Source: RUG11690 sp045616665 (GTDB lineage Bacteria; Bacteroidota; Bacteroidia; Bacteroidales; WCHB1-69). Taken from it: a stretch of 64,000 nt of DNA. Position 1 is the first letter of the stretch; each line of letters opens with the position of its first letter. A program made the position numbers and the translations under genes. The stretch covers positions 1-64,000 of the forward strand of contig JAZLHE010000052.1 of assembly GCA_045616665.1 (NCBI GenBank), given 5' to 3'. This document shows positions 7,927 to 16,723 of the stretch, piece after piece. Under the pieces are notes generated by a model. That model ran no database searches. It saw only the letters and a list, made by a program, of their open reading frames with translations, and was not told the DNA's origin.

Positions 7927-9147
7927 ATGCGAAGAGTGGTCATAACAGGTATGGGAATATATTCCTGCTTGGGAAAAAACCTTGAAGAAGTGTCAAAATC
8001 ACTTTATGAAGGCAAGTCCGGCATTGGAATTGACCCGCTTCGCACCGAATACGGGTATCGTTCTCCCCTATCGGGCATCGTTGAAAAGCCAATGCTCAAA
8101 GGCCTTTTGGATAGACGTTCACGCGTTTGCCTTGCGGAAGAAGGTGAATATGCCTATATGGCCACGGCAGAAGCACTCAAAAACGCAGGTATCGACAACG
8201 ATTATCTGGCAAGTCACGAAATAGGCATTTTTTACGGCAACGACTCTTCCGCCAAAGCCGTCATTGACGCGCACACCACCACACTGAACACCAAAGACAC
8301 CACGTTAGTGGGTTCCGGTGCCATTTTCCAGTCGATGAATTCCACCGTGACGATGAACCTTTCCACCATTTTCAAACTGCGCGGCATCAATATGACCATC
8401 AGTGCGGCTTGTGCAAGCGGTTCACACGCCATCGGACTCGGATTGATGTTCATCCGCCAAGGACTGCAAGATATGGTCATTTGCGGCGGCGCACAGGAAA
8501 CCAACTACCTTTCTATGGGCAGTTTCGACGGCATCAGCGCTTTTTCCACCCGCATTGCCGAACCCACCAAGGCCTCCCGTCCCTTCGACCGCGACAGAGA
8601 CGGATTGGTTCCCAGCGGCGGAGCTGCCACGGTTGTCTTGGAAGAATATGAACACGCCGTCAAACGGGGAGCGCACATTATTTGTGAAGTCGCCGGCTAC
8701 GGATTTTCTTCCAACGGAGCCAACATCTCTCAACCCAGCGACATCGGCTCGGCCATCGCTATGGAACGTGCCCTGAAAGATGCCGGAATCCAAGCCAAAG
8801 ACATCGACTATGTCAACGCCCACGCCACATCCACCATACAAGGCGACGCCTTCGAGGCAATGGCGTTGAACCGCCTGTTCGCTGAACTACACACCCCTAT
8901 CAGCTCTACCAAATCTATGACCGGACACGAATGCTGGATGGCCGGCGCAAGTGAAATCATTTATTCTAACCTAATGATACTCAACGATTTTATCGCACCC
9001 AATATCAATTTCGAAAACCCAGACGAATACTCCAAAAATCTACATATCATTAACCAAACAAAACAACAAAACTTGAATACCATTCTATCCAACTCTTTTG
9101 GTTTTGGTGGTACCAACAGTGCATTAATCATTCAAAAAATCAAATAA
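7927..9147 (+). CDS. Beta-ketoacyl-ACP synthase (cluster KS 1)
   Basis: A 406-residue ketosynthase of the FabB/FabF fold that condenses malonyl-ACP with a growing acyl chain. All catalytic residues are present: Cys162 (SAACASGSHA), His299 (NAHATST) and His334 (KSMTGHECWMAGA, with Lys329). GFGGTNSALI near the C-terminus is standard. It starts 12 bases after the lyase and ends 3 bases before the first ACP. In aryl polyene and flexirubin clusters several such enzymes work together in iterative elongation; which step this one serves cannot be read from sequence. Confidence 0.9.
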   Translation: MRRVVITGMGIYSCLGKNLEEVSKSLYEGKSGIGIDPLRTEYGYRSPLSGIVEKPMLKGLLDRRSRVCLAEEGEYAYMATAEALKNAGIDNDYLASHEIGIFYGNDSSAKAVIDAHTTTLNTKDTTLVGSGAIFQSMNSTVTMNLSTIFKLRGINMTISAACASGSHAIGLGLMFIRQGLQDMVICGGAQETNYLSMGSFDGISAFSTRIAEPTKASRPFDRDRDGLVPSGGAATVVLEEYEHAVKRGAHIICEVAGYGFSSNGANISQPSDIGSAIAMERALKDAGIQAKDIDYVNAHATSTIQGDAFEAMALNRLFAELHTPISSTKSMTGHECWMAGASEIIYSNLMILNDFIAPNINFENPDEYSKNLHIINQTKQQNLNTILSNSFGFGGTNSALIIQKIK

Positions 9148-9150
9148 ATT

Positions 9151-9396
9151 ATGAATAGAGCAGAAATTATCAACATTGTCAACAAATTTTTGGTTGAAGA
9201 ATTAGAAATTGATGAAGAATTATTACAGGAAGATGCCCTCCTCAAAGAAAAACTCGGCATCGACAGTCTTGATTTTGTTGACATAGTCGTAATTGTGGAA
9301 CGCAATTTCGGATTTAAAATCAAACCCGAAGAAATGAAAACCGTCAAGACATTGGGACAATTTTACGATTACATCGAAAATAAAATCAATCAATAA
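9151..9396 (+). CDS. Acyl carrier protein 1 of the polyene cluster
   Basis: An 81-residue acidic four-helix carrier protein. Ser39 in KLGIDSLDFVD is the phosphopantetheine attachment site. It lies tightly between KS 1 (3 bases) and the acyltransferase (1 base). It is distinct from a housekeeping AcpP in sequence and context and probably carries the starter or extender chain of the pigment pathway. No phosphopantetheinyl transferase gene is present in the cluster, so a genomic one must activate it. Confidence 0.9.
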   Translation: MNRAEIINIVNKFLVEELEIDEELLQEDALLKEKLGIDSLDFVDIVVIVERNFGFKIKPEEMKTVKTLGQFYDYIENKINQ

Positions 9397-9397
9397 A

Positions 9398-10309
9398 ATG
9401 ACTGAAAGTCACCAATGGCAAGGTAAAACAGGTGGAGGAAAATTTGGTCAGGAGGCCTTGTTTTTCATCCTCAAACACCTAAGAGCCGTCTTTTTATACC
9501 CCACTTTGTATATCATAACGCCTTTCAACCTGCTTTTTGGTCGAAAAGCCACAAATTCATTAAAATTCTATTATCAAAATATATGGAAAGAAGGTCATTT
9601 CAAAAGCATTTGGCATAGTTTTCTCAATGAATTGAATTTCGGCAAGGTCGTTTTGGACAAATTTGCCGTTTTGGCAGGTCATCCTGAACAATTTAACATT
9701 GATATAGACAAAGATGACATGGCCAATTTCTATCATCTTCTTAATCAAGAAAAGGGAATTATTCTTGCCGGTTCCCATATAGGAAACTTTGAACTCCTTG
9801 GGCAGCGAATGACTCAGGACAAAAAACACATCAGCTGCGTAGTTTATGCCGGCGAACGCCAACAATACCAAGAACGCCGCAATATCGCCTTCGGACATAA
9901 CGACGTGTCAATGATTCCCGTTTTGCCTGATTTGTCTCATTTGTTTGCCATCAAGGATGCCCTCGACAAAGGCGAAATCGTGGCTATCCTTTGTGACCGC
10001 CATCACGGAGGACGCAAGATCAAAAAATGCCGGTTTTTAGGTCAGGACGCCTACTTCCCCACCGGCACGTTCCTTTTAGCCGCCCAAATGGAAGTTCCAG
10101 TACTATCCACCTTTATAATGAAAGAGAAAAGCACTTATTATAAAGGATTTATGAAAGAACTGCATATTCATAACGACGAACCCAGCGTAACCAACAGAGC
10201 CAATGAATTGTTAGAAAAATATATCGTTTCCTTGGAAAACATACTCAAAAAATATCCACATCAGTGGTTCAACTTTTTTCAATTTTGGGAAAAATCGACA
10301 AACAATTAG
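9398..10309 (+). CDS. LpxL/HtrB-type acyltransferase
   Basis: A 303-residue membrane-associated acyltransferase of the lipid A biosynthesis type. The N-terminal region has a hydrophobic anchor (LRAVFLYPTLYIITPFNLLF, about 28-47). The catalytic His-x4-Glu is His127...Glu132 in GSHIGNFELL, and ILCDRHHGG near 205 matches the second conserved block. In aryl polyene clusters an acyltransferase of this type is common and may transfer the polyene chain from ACP to a lipid or glycolipid. Position directly after ACP 1 (1 base) supports use of an ACP-bound donor. The true acceptor is unknown. Confidence 0.82.
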   Translation: MTESHQWQGKTGGGKFGQEALFFILKHLRAVFLYPTLYIITPFNLLFGRKATNSLKFYYQNIWKEGHFKSIWHSFLNELNFGKVVLDKFAVLAGHPEQFNIDIDKDDMANFYHLLNQEKGIILAGSHIGNFELLGQRMTQDKKHISCVVYAGERQQYQERRNIAFGHNDVSMIPVLPDLSHLFAIKDALDKGEIVAILCDRHHGGRKIKKCRFLGQDAYFPTGTFLLAAQMEVPVLSTFIMKEKSTYYKGFMKELHIHNDEPSVTNRANELLEKYIVSLENILKKYPHQWFNFFQFWEKSTNN

Positions 10310-10312
10310 TTT

Positions 10313-11398
10313 ATGAAATTAGATTCACCTCAAAAAGAAATATACGGAAAAGAACAAAATAGTGCCTTGAAAGCCCAACGATTGGCTCAGGAAATCGCCT
10401 TTGGTCCCATCGTTTTTCAAGTTGCCCGGTTAATGGTCAAATTCGGCATTTTCCAATTATTGGACGAACACACCGAAGGTCTAACCATCGAAGAAATTGC
10501 CCAAGAAAAAGAAATTTCAAAATACGGAATCCAAGTCCTACTCGAAGCTTCCCTGACCACCGGAACCGTTTTGTTGAAAGAGCAAAAATTTCACCTTTCC
10601 AAAGCCGGTTGGTTTCTCATCAACGATGAAATGGTTAAAGTTAACTTAGATTTCAACAACGATGTCAACTATCTGGGTATGTATCACTTAGAAGATGCCA
10701 TCTTGCACGGGAAAGCAGAAGGGCTCAAGGCGTTGGGACAATGGCCGACCATCTACGAAGGACTTTCGTCCTTACAGGAACCCGCACAAAGCAGTTGGTT
10801 CAATTTCGACCACTTTTACTCCGACAATTCCTTCACACAAGCCCTTGAAATCGTATTTGCCCACCATCCAAAAAAAATACTTGACATCGGAGGCAACACG
10901 GGACGTTGGGCAATCCAATGCGTGCAACATAATCCCGAAGTAGAGGTTACCATTATGGATCTGCCTCAGCAGATTGAACTTATGCGGCAAAACACGCAGA
11001 ATGCAAAAGGGAAAGAACGGATTCATTCTCACAGCGGCAATTTGCTGCTTCCAGACACTCAAATTCCTTCTGGTTTCGACATTATATGGATGAGTCAATT
11101 TTTGGATTGCTTTTCAGAAGACGAAGTCGTAAGCATTCTGAATCGTGCCGCCAAAGCCCTACCTAAAAACGGTAAAGTATTCATTATGGAGACTTTATGG
11201 GACCGACAGGCATTTGAAACCGCATCGTACTGCCTCACGCAAATCAGTCTGTACTTCACCGCAATGGCCAACGGAAACAGCAAAATGTTCTATTCTGGAG
11301 ACTTAATCAACTATATCCAGCAGGCCGGCTTGAAGATAGACCAATTTCACGACAATATCGGATTTGCTCACAGCATTATAGAGTGTAGTCTCGCTTAA
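10313..11398 (+). CDS. SAM-dependent methyltransferase
   Basis: A 361-residue protein with an N-terminal helical/winged-helix dimerisation region (about 20-110, with EEIAQEKEISKYGIQVLLEA) and a C-terminal Rossmann domain whose motif I is ILDIGGNTG (189-197). This is the layout of plant- and polyketide-type O-methyltransferases. Conserved methyltransferases in aryl polyene clusters act on the aromatic head group, so ring methylation is the likely role; C- versus O-methylation cannot be told from sequence. The stop codon overlaps the start of a hairpin, and a promoter follows, so this is the last gene of the first transcription block. Confidence 0.8.
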   Translation: MKLDSPQKEIYGKEQNSALKAQRLAQEIAFGPIVFQVARLMVKFGIFQLLDEHTEGLTIEEIAQEKEISKYGIQVLLEASLTTGTVLLKEQKFHLSKAGWFLINDEMVKVNLDFNNDVNYLGMYHLEDAILHGKAEGLKALGQWPTIYEGLSSLQEPAQSSWFNFDHFYSDNSFTQALEIVFAHHPKKILDIGGNTGRWAIQCVQHNPEVEVTIMDLPQQIELMRQNTQNAKGKERIHSHSGNLLLPDTQIPSGFDIIWMSQFLDCFSEDEVVSILNRAAKALPKNGKVFIMETLWDRQAFETASYCLTQISLYFTAMANGNSKMFYSGDLINYIQQAGLKIDQFHDNIGFAHSIIECSLA

Positions 11399-11426
11399 TT
11401 TGAAATCCATTATAAGGATTTCAAAT
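11398..11426. terminator. Hairpin at the end of the methyltransferase gene
   Basis: Perfect 11-bp inverted repeat ATTTGAAATCC / GGATTTCAAAT with a 7-base loop, overlapping the methyltransferase stop codon. It lacks a following T-run, so it may be an inefficient terminator or an RNA 3'-end stabiliser. A low-complexity stretch rich in TTCAC repeats (11426-11470) separates it from the next promoter. Confidence 0.55.
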
Positions 11427-11475
11427 CACTATTCGCAATTCACTGTTCACAGTTTCACAGCTCACAAATCAAACA

Positions 11476-11507
11476 TTTGGTCAATTCAAATAAAATCACT
11501 ATTTTTG
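11476..11507 (+). promoter_or_regulatory. Consensus Bacteroidota promoter inside the polyene cluster
   Basis: TTTG (11476-11479), a 20-base spacer and TATTTTTG (11500-11507) match the TTTG-n19-21-TAnnTTTG consensus without mismatch. This is the best promoter in the window. Transcription should begin near 11513, giving a leader of 7-16 bases to the dehydratase start. It splits the cluster into a lyase-to-methyltransferase block that may depend on the atp promoter and a second block starting here. Confidence 0.85.
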
Positions 11508-11528
11508 TATATTTGTAAAATGTATAAA

Positions 11529-11963
11529 ATGACACCAGTAAAAGCTTCACCATATATTCCACAAAGACCACCTATCTTATTGGTTGACACATTTTTAGAA
11601 TGTGACGACAAAATGATTATTGCGGATTTCAACATTCCTGAAAATCACATTTTCGTTGAAAATGGTGAACTTTCTGAAGCTGGAATTATAGAAAACATAG
11701 CTCAAACCTGCGCCACACGCATCGGTTGGCTGAATCACGACAAGCCCATACGCATCGGCGTTATCGGCAGCATTAGCAAATTGGAAGTCTTTTCCCGTCC
11801 CAAAGCCGGAAATAGAATCTTTACCAAAGTTGAGATCCTGGCTGAGATATATGACGCCATCATTGTCAAGGCAGAAGTCAAATGCAATGAACAGCCGATT
11901 GCCCAATGCGAAATGAAGGTTTTCGTGATGAACATCTCAATGAATACAAGTCCGATTGAATAA
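11529..11963 (+). CDS. Hot-dog fold 3-hydroxyacyl-ACP dehydratase (ApeP/FabZ-like)
   Basis: A 144-residue hot-dog protein (147 if the ATG at 11520 is used). The motif PENHIFVENGELSEAGIIENIAQT has the His and the downstream Glu expected for dehydration of 3-hydroxyacyl-ACP, and the N-terminal PQRPPILLVDTF block is typical of the ApeP-like dehydratases found in aryl polyene clusters. These make the conjugated double bonds. I prefer the ATG at 11529 because the promoter predicts a start of transcription near 11513; the frame is open upstream to 11400 but that part is promoter DNA. The next gene starts 10 bases after the stop. Confidence 0.83.
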   Translation: MTPVKASPYIPQRPPILLVDTFLECDDKMIIADFNIPENHIFVENGELSEAGIIENIAQTCATRIGWLNHDKPIRIGVIGSISKLEVFSRPKAGNRIFTKVEILAEIYDAIIVKAEVKCNEQPIAQCEMKVFVMNISMNTSPIE

Positions 11964-11973
11964 GTTTGAAGGA

Positions 11974-13146
11974 ATGATATATCAAAAAGGAATTGGCATT
12001 GTAAGTCCCTTGGCAACAGGAAGCTATCAAAATTTTGAAGCCGTTGTCAATGGTGAAAGTCGTTTGCGGTATCACGAAAACAAGTGGAATATTCCCGAAC
12101 CGTTTTTCGCATCGTTGTTCGAGTCCGGTGCCATTGACGATATTTTCGCTCAGACCACTCAACATTTTCCGAATCACACAAGCGTCACCTACACCCCTTT
12201 CGAGAAAATAGCCATCTGTGCGGCCTGTGAAGCCATCCAAAAAGCAGAAATTGATGCCTCCAAAGACGATGTTCTCTTTATTTTATCAACCACCAAAGGC
12301 AATATCGATTTACTGAATACGCTACACGACTATGAGCCGGAAAGGATTTATCTTTGGCGTTCAGCCCAATTGATTGCCCATTTTTTTGGTAATGCCAATA
12401 CGCCCGTCGTGGTTAGCAATGCCTGCATTTCGGGATGCGCCGCCCAATTGACGGCTTTCAACCTGCTTAAATACAACTCCTCATACCGATACATTGTCGT
12501 CATCGGCGCAGAAACGCTCTCCCGGTTTGTCATTTCCGGTTTCCAGTCTTTTAAGGCCTTGTCGCCCGAACGCTGCCAACCGTTTGACCAAGACCGCCAC
12601 GGACTGAATTTGGGAGAAGCCGCCGCCGCCATCGTTTATGCCCAAACCGACCAAGAAACCGAGCTTCCCGAAAATGCCGTTCTGTTGTCTGCCGGAGCCA
12701 TCAACAACGATGCCAACCATATTTCGGGACCGTCAAGAACGGGAGATGGCTTAATGCAATCCATCAACAACACGATTAAAAATACTGATAAACAAGATAT
12801 TGCATTTATCAATGCACACGGAACTGCCACACTTTACAACGACGATATGGAATCGATGGCCATTCATCGTTCCGGTCTTCAAGACACCATCGTCAACAGT
12901 ATGAAAGGATATTACGGCCACACCTTGGGAGCCGCCGGGGTATTGGAAGTCATTCTTTCCTCCATCGCCCTGCAAAAGCAAATGGTCTTACGCAGTTTAG
13001 GATGTCAAAATCCCGGTACCGTAAAACCGCTGCACGTTTGCCAGCAAACCATACGGAATCAAGGCAATGCCTTCCTCAAGCTCATTTCCGGCTTCGGCGG
13101 AAGCAATGCCGCACTATTGTTCACCCTCAAAAACCAACACGAATGA
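11974..13146 (+). CDS. Beta-ketoacyl-ACP synthase (cluster KS 2)
   Basis: A 390-residue ketosynthase with catalytic residues Cys151 (VSNACISGCA), His282 (NAHGTAT) and His316 (KGYYGHTLGAAG). It is a divergent member: the N-terminus is short and lacks the usual VVITG start. I use the ATG at 11974; a TTG at 11956 in frame would overlap the preceding gene. Its last codon overlaps the ATG of the next gene (ATGA), which encodes a half-size ketosynthase relative, so the two are probably translationally coupled and may form a heterodimer, as KS and chain-length-factor pairs do. Confidence 0.85.
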   Translation: MIYQKGIGIVSPLATGSYQNFEAVVNGESRLRYHENKWNIPEPFFASLFESGAIDDIFAQTTQHFPNHTSVTYTPFEKIAICAACEAIQKAEIDASKDDVLFILSTTKGNIDLLNTLHDYEPERIYLWRSAQLIAHFFGNANTPVVVSNACISGCAAQLTAFNLLKYNSSYRYIVVIGAETLSRFVISGFQSFKALSPERCQPFDQDRHGLNLGEAAAAIVYAQTDQETELPENAVLLSAGAINNDANHISGPSRTGDGLMQSINNTIKNTDKQDIAFINAHGTATLYNDDMESMAIHRSGLQDTIVNSMKGYYGHTLGAAGVLEVILSSIALQKQMVLRSLGCQNPGTVKPLHVCQQTIRNQGNAFLKLISGFGGSNAALLFTLKNQHE

Positions 13147-13718
13147 AACAAGCAGAATTTGAAATCGTATCATCCTGTCAGATTTCATCAACGGAAGTGC
13201 TGGTGAATCAACAATTGCTGTTGCAACATCAACAACAAGAAGAAGATTGGTTTTCAACCATTTACAAAAATTTAAATCTTGCTTATCCGAAATTCTTCAA
13301 AATGGACAGATTGTGCAAAGCCGGCATCTTGGGCAGCGAATTGCTATTGAAGGACTATCCTTTTGACAAAGAAAATGTTAAGACATCCTGGGGAGTCATT
13401 CTATGCAACAGCGCATCTTCTTTGGACAACGACCGCAAATACCAGGAAACCATCGCTCAGTCCGACAACTACTACCCCAGTCCATCGATTTTCGTCTATA
13501 CTTTGGCCAACATCGTCACAGGCGAAATAGCCATCCGGCATAAAATCGGCGGCGAAACCTCTTTTTACGTTATGCCTCAATACGACGCTGACGCAATAGA
13601 AGAATTTATCAATCAGTCATATAGAACCAATCCGGACTTAGACCACCTCATTGGCGGATGGATCAATGTTGATGGGGATGAGATTGACGTAAGATTGATG
13701 CTCACACGAAGAAAATGA
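13143..13718 (+). CDS. Stand-alone half ketosynthase-like protein without nucleophile Cys
   Basis: A 191-residue protein resembling only the N-terminal half of the thiolase fold (ketoacyl-synthase N-terminal domain). The block LANIVTGEIAIRHKIGGETS corresponds to the region just before the active-site Cys in ketosynthases; where the Cys would fall the sequence reads YVMPQYDADA, so no nucleophile is present. The two catalytic histidines lie in the missing C-terminal half. The start is the ATG at 13143, overlapping the KS 2 stop by four bases. It is likely a non-catalytic partner that shapes chain length or stabilises KS 2. Similar small proteins are annotated as 3-oxoacyl-ACP synthase in related clusters. 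Confidence 0.7.
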   Translation: MKQAEFEIVSSCQISSTEVLVNQQLLLQHQQQEEDWFSTIYKNLNLAYPKFFKMDRLCKAGILGSELLLKDYPFDKENVKTSWGVILCNSASSLDNDRKYQETIAQSDNYYPSPSIFVYTLANIVTGEIAIRHKIGGETSFYVMPQYDADAIEEFINQSYRTNPDLDHLIGGWINVDGDEIDVRLMLTRRK

Positions 13719-13769
13719 ACACAAAATCAGATATTAGACATTAATCAATCTTAAACAAAAAAAAGAAAA

Positions 13770-14027
13770 ATGGAAGAACTTATTCTTAAACTCAAGGAAG
13801 AAATTATTGATGTATTGAATTTGGAAGGAATGAAACCTGAAGATATCGACGAAAATGCCCCTTTATTTGGAGAAGGCTTGGGTTTGGATTCTATTGATGC
13901 ATTGGAACTTATCGTATTAATGGAAAAGAACTATGGCATTAAATTGGCCAATTCGGCTGAAGGGAAACAGATTTTCAAGTCTGTACGCGTAATGGCAGAA
14001 TATATCAACGAACACAGAACAAAATAA
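13770..14027 (+). CDS. Acyl carrier protein 2 of the polyene cluster
   Basis: An 85-residue carrier protein with Ser41 in GLGLDSIDALELIV as the phosphopantetheine site. It differs clearly from ACP 1 (DSID rather than DSLD, different helix I). A 51-base gap (A-rich, with AAAAAAAGAAAAA directly before the ATG) separates it from the half ketosynthase, and the KS-CLF fusion starts 3 bases later. Two dissimilar ACPs are a regular feature of aryl polyene systems, where they divide starter loading and extension. Confidence 0.9.
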   Translation: MEELILKLKEEIIDVLNLEGMKPEDIDENAPLFGEGLGLDSIDALELIVLMEKNYGIKLANSAEGKQIFKSVRVMAEYINEHRTK

Positions 14028-14030
14028 GCG

Positions 14031-16325
14031 ATGGGGAAAATAGTCGTTACAGGAATGGGGATTGTGTCGGCATTGGGTGCCGGCAAGGAAGCCACCTTGC
14101 GGCAACTGCGTGCCGGAAAAGCCGCCATTGGGGAAATGAAACAGCTCCAAAGCAGGCATACGCAACTTCCTGTGGCTGAAGTGCCTTTCAGCAACGACGA
14201 ACTGAAGAAAATGCTCAACATCCCCGCTTCAAAAATCGTTAACCGTTCCACGCTGATTGGAAAACTGGCTTTACGGGAAGCCCTTTCCGAAGCCAAAATG
14301 ACGAAGGATTTTCGGGCACGAACTGCCTTTTTGTCTGGCAATACCGTAGGCGGAATGGATGTGAGCGAGCTTTTCTATCACGATTTCCTAACCAACGACC
14401 TTCATAACGAATTTATCCGACTCCACGACTGCGGTGTTTGTACCGATATGATTGCCGACGAATTTTCCTTTCCATTACAATTCACGACGACCATTTCCAC
14501 CGCCTGTTCTTCGGCGGCCAACGCCATCATCTTTGGGGCAAACCTGATTAAACGAGGCGAAATCGACGTGGCTGTAGTGGGCGGAACCGAATGCTTGTCC
14601 AAATTTCATCTCAACGGTTTCAATTCCCTTATGATTTTGGACCACGAATCCTGCAAGCCGTTTGACGCCCAAAGAAACGGACTCAACTTAGGCGAAGGCG
14701 CCGCCTACCTGGTTCTGGAAACGGAAGAACACGCCCTCCAACGCGGAGTTCCAGTTATTTGCGAGTTAAGCGGTTACGGCAACAGCTGCGACGCCTTTCA
14801 CCAGACCGCCACTTCTCCCAACGGCGAAGGTCCTTATTTGGCAATGAGCAAAGCCCTCAAAGACAGCGGTTTAGCACCTAAAGACATTAACTACATCAAC
14901 GCCCACGGAACAGGAACCAACAACAACGACGAATGCGAAGGCATCGCAATGGAACGTGTGTTTGGCGACAAAATGCCACCATTTTCATCTACAAAATCCT
15001 ATACGGGCCACACCACCAGTGCATCAGGAAGCGTGGAAAGCGTCATCAGCATTTTGGCATTGAAAAATCATTTTATCCCTGCCAACCTTCGTTACACCCA
15101 AGCCATTGAAAACCACCATTTCAAACCCGTTTCCCAAGTCATAGAAAATGTTGATTTACGCCACGTCCTGACCAACTCCTTCGGTTTCGGCGGAAACGAC
15201 TCCTCTTGCATTTTTTCCCTCACCGAAACAGTTAAAAAAGTTTCCGAAATACCTGTCGTTCAAACGCAAGCCGTTTATATTCAAGCTATTTCTCAAACTT
15301 CCATTCAGCATCCCCTGGACGAGACCTGGTTTGACCAACCTCTTATTCCTGACAACGCTTATATGGAATGCCAAGAAGCCGACTATAGTCAGATTTTCAC
15401 GCCGATGGCCGCAAGACGGATGGGAAAACTCTTCAAACGCGCCATCACCACGGCGGTGGATGTCCTGCACAAAAGCCACCACGACCAAACCGACGCCATT
15501 ATTTCCGGAACAGGACTGGGCTGCATTGAAAACACCGAAAAATTCCTCAAAGATATGCTCAACAACAATGAGGAATGCCTCTCGCCGACAGCTTTTATGC
15601 AATCTACCCACAACACCATCGCTTCTCAAATTGCCTTACATCTTAAATGCCACGGTTACAACAGCACCTACTCGCATCGAGGCACTTCTTTCGACAGCAG
15701 TTTGTGGGACGCTTACACCCTTTTGCAAAAAGGAGAAATCAACAATGCCATCGTCGGCGCACACGAGGAAATGTCGCCTGAATATTTCAAAATGCTTCAA
15801 AAAGCCGGCTATTTCACCTTTGACGACATCAGCGAAGCTCAATTGAAACTACATCAAAACACGGGCTCTCTATCCGGAAGTTGCTCCGTCAATATGTTCG
15901 TCAGCCGACAAAAAGAGGACAGCCATTGCGCCATCCGATTTATGAAGATGTTTTATAAACCAAGTCTCGAAACGCTAAAAGACAGCCTCTTACTCCAATT
16001 ATCCCAGCAGAATCTGAAAATAAAAGACATTGATGCCGTCGTAATGGGTTTCAATGGAGACAAAGACAACGATGCCGTATATCTGAATTTTGCCAATGAA
16101 ATAATGCCTTCGACGCCCATTATCTGGTATAAGCATCTCTTTGGCGAATCGTACTGCGCCTCGGCACTGGGCGTATCTGTGGGAGCCACTTGCATTCAAC
16201 AACAGTCCATTCCTGCCCATCTGTTATATAACAGGAATGAGGCCATTCCGCAGCCAAAACACATTTTGGTTTACAATCATTATGAAAACAAAGATCAATC
16301 CTTAATTCTTTTATCCTTATGCTGA
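14031..16325 (+). CDS. Ketosynthase fused to a chain-length-factor-like domain
   Basis: A 764-residue two-domain protein. Residues 1-405 are a complete ketosynthase with Cys159 (STACSSAAN), His292 (NAHGTGTNN) and His327 (KSYTGHTTSASG). Residues ~415-764 are a second, degenerate ketosynthase fold: by hand alignment the Cys position is Gly551 (YSHRGTSFDSS), the first His region reads VVMGFNGDKD, and the second His is Glu706 (KHLFGESYCASA). This is the pattern of a catalytically dead chain-length factor. In Gram-negative aryl polyene systems KS and CLF are separate proteins forming a heterodimer; here they are one chain. The junction shows no frame break. The SMR-like gene overlaps the last 7 bases. 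Confidence 0.88.
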   Translation: MGKIVVTGMGIVSALGAGKEATLRQLRAGKAAIGEMKQLQSRHTQLPVAEVPFSNDELKKMLNIPASKIVNRSTLIGKLALREALSEAKMTKDFRARTAFLSGNTVGGMDVSELFYHDFLTNDLHNEFIRLHDCGVCTDMIADEFSFPLQFTTTISTACSSAANAIIFGANLIKRGEIDVAVVGGTECLSKFHLNGFNSLMILDHESCKPFDAQRNGLNLGEGAAYLVLETEEHALQRGVPVICELSGYGNSCDAFHQTATSPNGEGPYLAMSKALKDSGLAPKDINYINAHGTGTNNNDECEGIAMERVFGDKMPPFSSTKSYTGHTTSASGSVESVISILALKNHFIPANLRYTQAIENHHFKPVSQVIENVDLRHVLTNSFGFGGNDSSCIFSLTETVKKVSEIPVVQTQAVYIQAISQTSIQHPLDETWFDQPLIPDNAYMECQEADYSQIFTPMAARRMGKLFKRAITTAVDVLHKSHHDQTDAIISGTGLGCIENTEKFLKDMLNNNEECLSPTAFMQSTHNTIASQIALHLKCHGYNSTYSHRGTSFDSSLWDAYTLLQKGEINNAIVGAHEEMSPEYFKMLQKAGYFTFDDISEAQLKLHQNTGSLSGSCSVNMFVSRQKEDSHCAIRFMKMFYKPSLETLKDSLLLQLSQQNLKIKDIDAVVMGFNGDKDNDAVYLNFANEIMPSTPIIWYKHLFGESYCASALGVSVGATCIQQQSIPAHLLYNRNEAIPQPKHILVYNHYENKDQSLILLSLC

Positions 16326-16672
16326 TATTAATCCTTTTGATTATTGTACAGTCTATATTATTAGTAGCCGCGCAATCTTTTCTGAAGATTTCCGTGCAGC
16401 TTTTTGGTGATTTTTCGTGGTCGTGGCAATACTTCAAAACCGTTTTCACCACCTGGCAGTTCGCCGCTTCCGGACTCTGCGCGTTAAGTGCTATGTTGGT
16501 GTGGATGTACGTACTCAAACACTATCAATTCAGTTTGGCCTACCCGCTCCTATCCATCAGCTACATCATCGGTTTATTGTCGGCCTGCTTCATCTTTCAC
16601 GAAGCCGTGCCACTCACGAGATGGATTGGTGTCTGCATTGTAATGGTTGGTGTTTATTTTATAGTAAAATAA
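16319..16672 (+). CDS. SMR/EamA-like four-helix membrane protein
   Basis: A 117-residue very hydrophobic protein with four membrane helices. The third-helix block YPLLSISYIIGLLSACFIFHE, split around Tyr-Ile, and the fourth (RWIGVCIVMVGVYFI) are typical of small multidrug resistance proteins and of the ArnE/ArnF flippase subunits. It overlaps the KS-CLF gene by 7 bases, so it belongs to the cluster. A role as a small flippase for a lipid-linked intermediate is an inference from this context; the acidic residue of drug-exporting EmrE in helix one is not obvious. Confidence 0.72.
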   Translation: MLILILLIIVQSILLVAAQSFLKISVQLFGDFSWSWQYFKTVFTTWQFAASGLCALSAMLVWMYVLKHYQFSLAYPLLSISYIIGLLSACFIFHEAVPLTRWIGVCIVMVGVYFIVK

Positions 16673-16700
16673 TGATTACAAATAAAATACAATCGTTTGT

Positions 16701-16717
16701 TAATCTTTTAGATTAAG
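16701..16717. repeat. Small hairpin before the LolA gene
   Basis: TTAATCT-TTT-AGATTAA forms a perfect 7-bp stem with a 3-base loop, ending 6 bases before the LolA ATG. In the mRNA it would sit across the ribosome-binding region and could lower or couple translation. It is short and AT-rich, so chance is possible. Confidence 0.35.
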
Positions 16718-16723
16718 TATATT

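Noticed and set aside
11426..11470. CRISPR-like or tandem repeat array
   Set aside because: It is only a low-complexity stretch of imperfect TTCAC units with no spacer structure.
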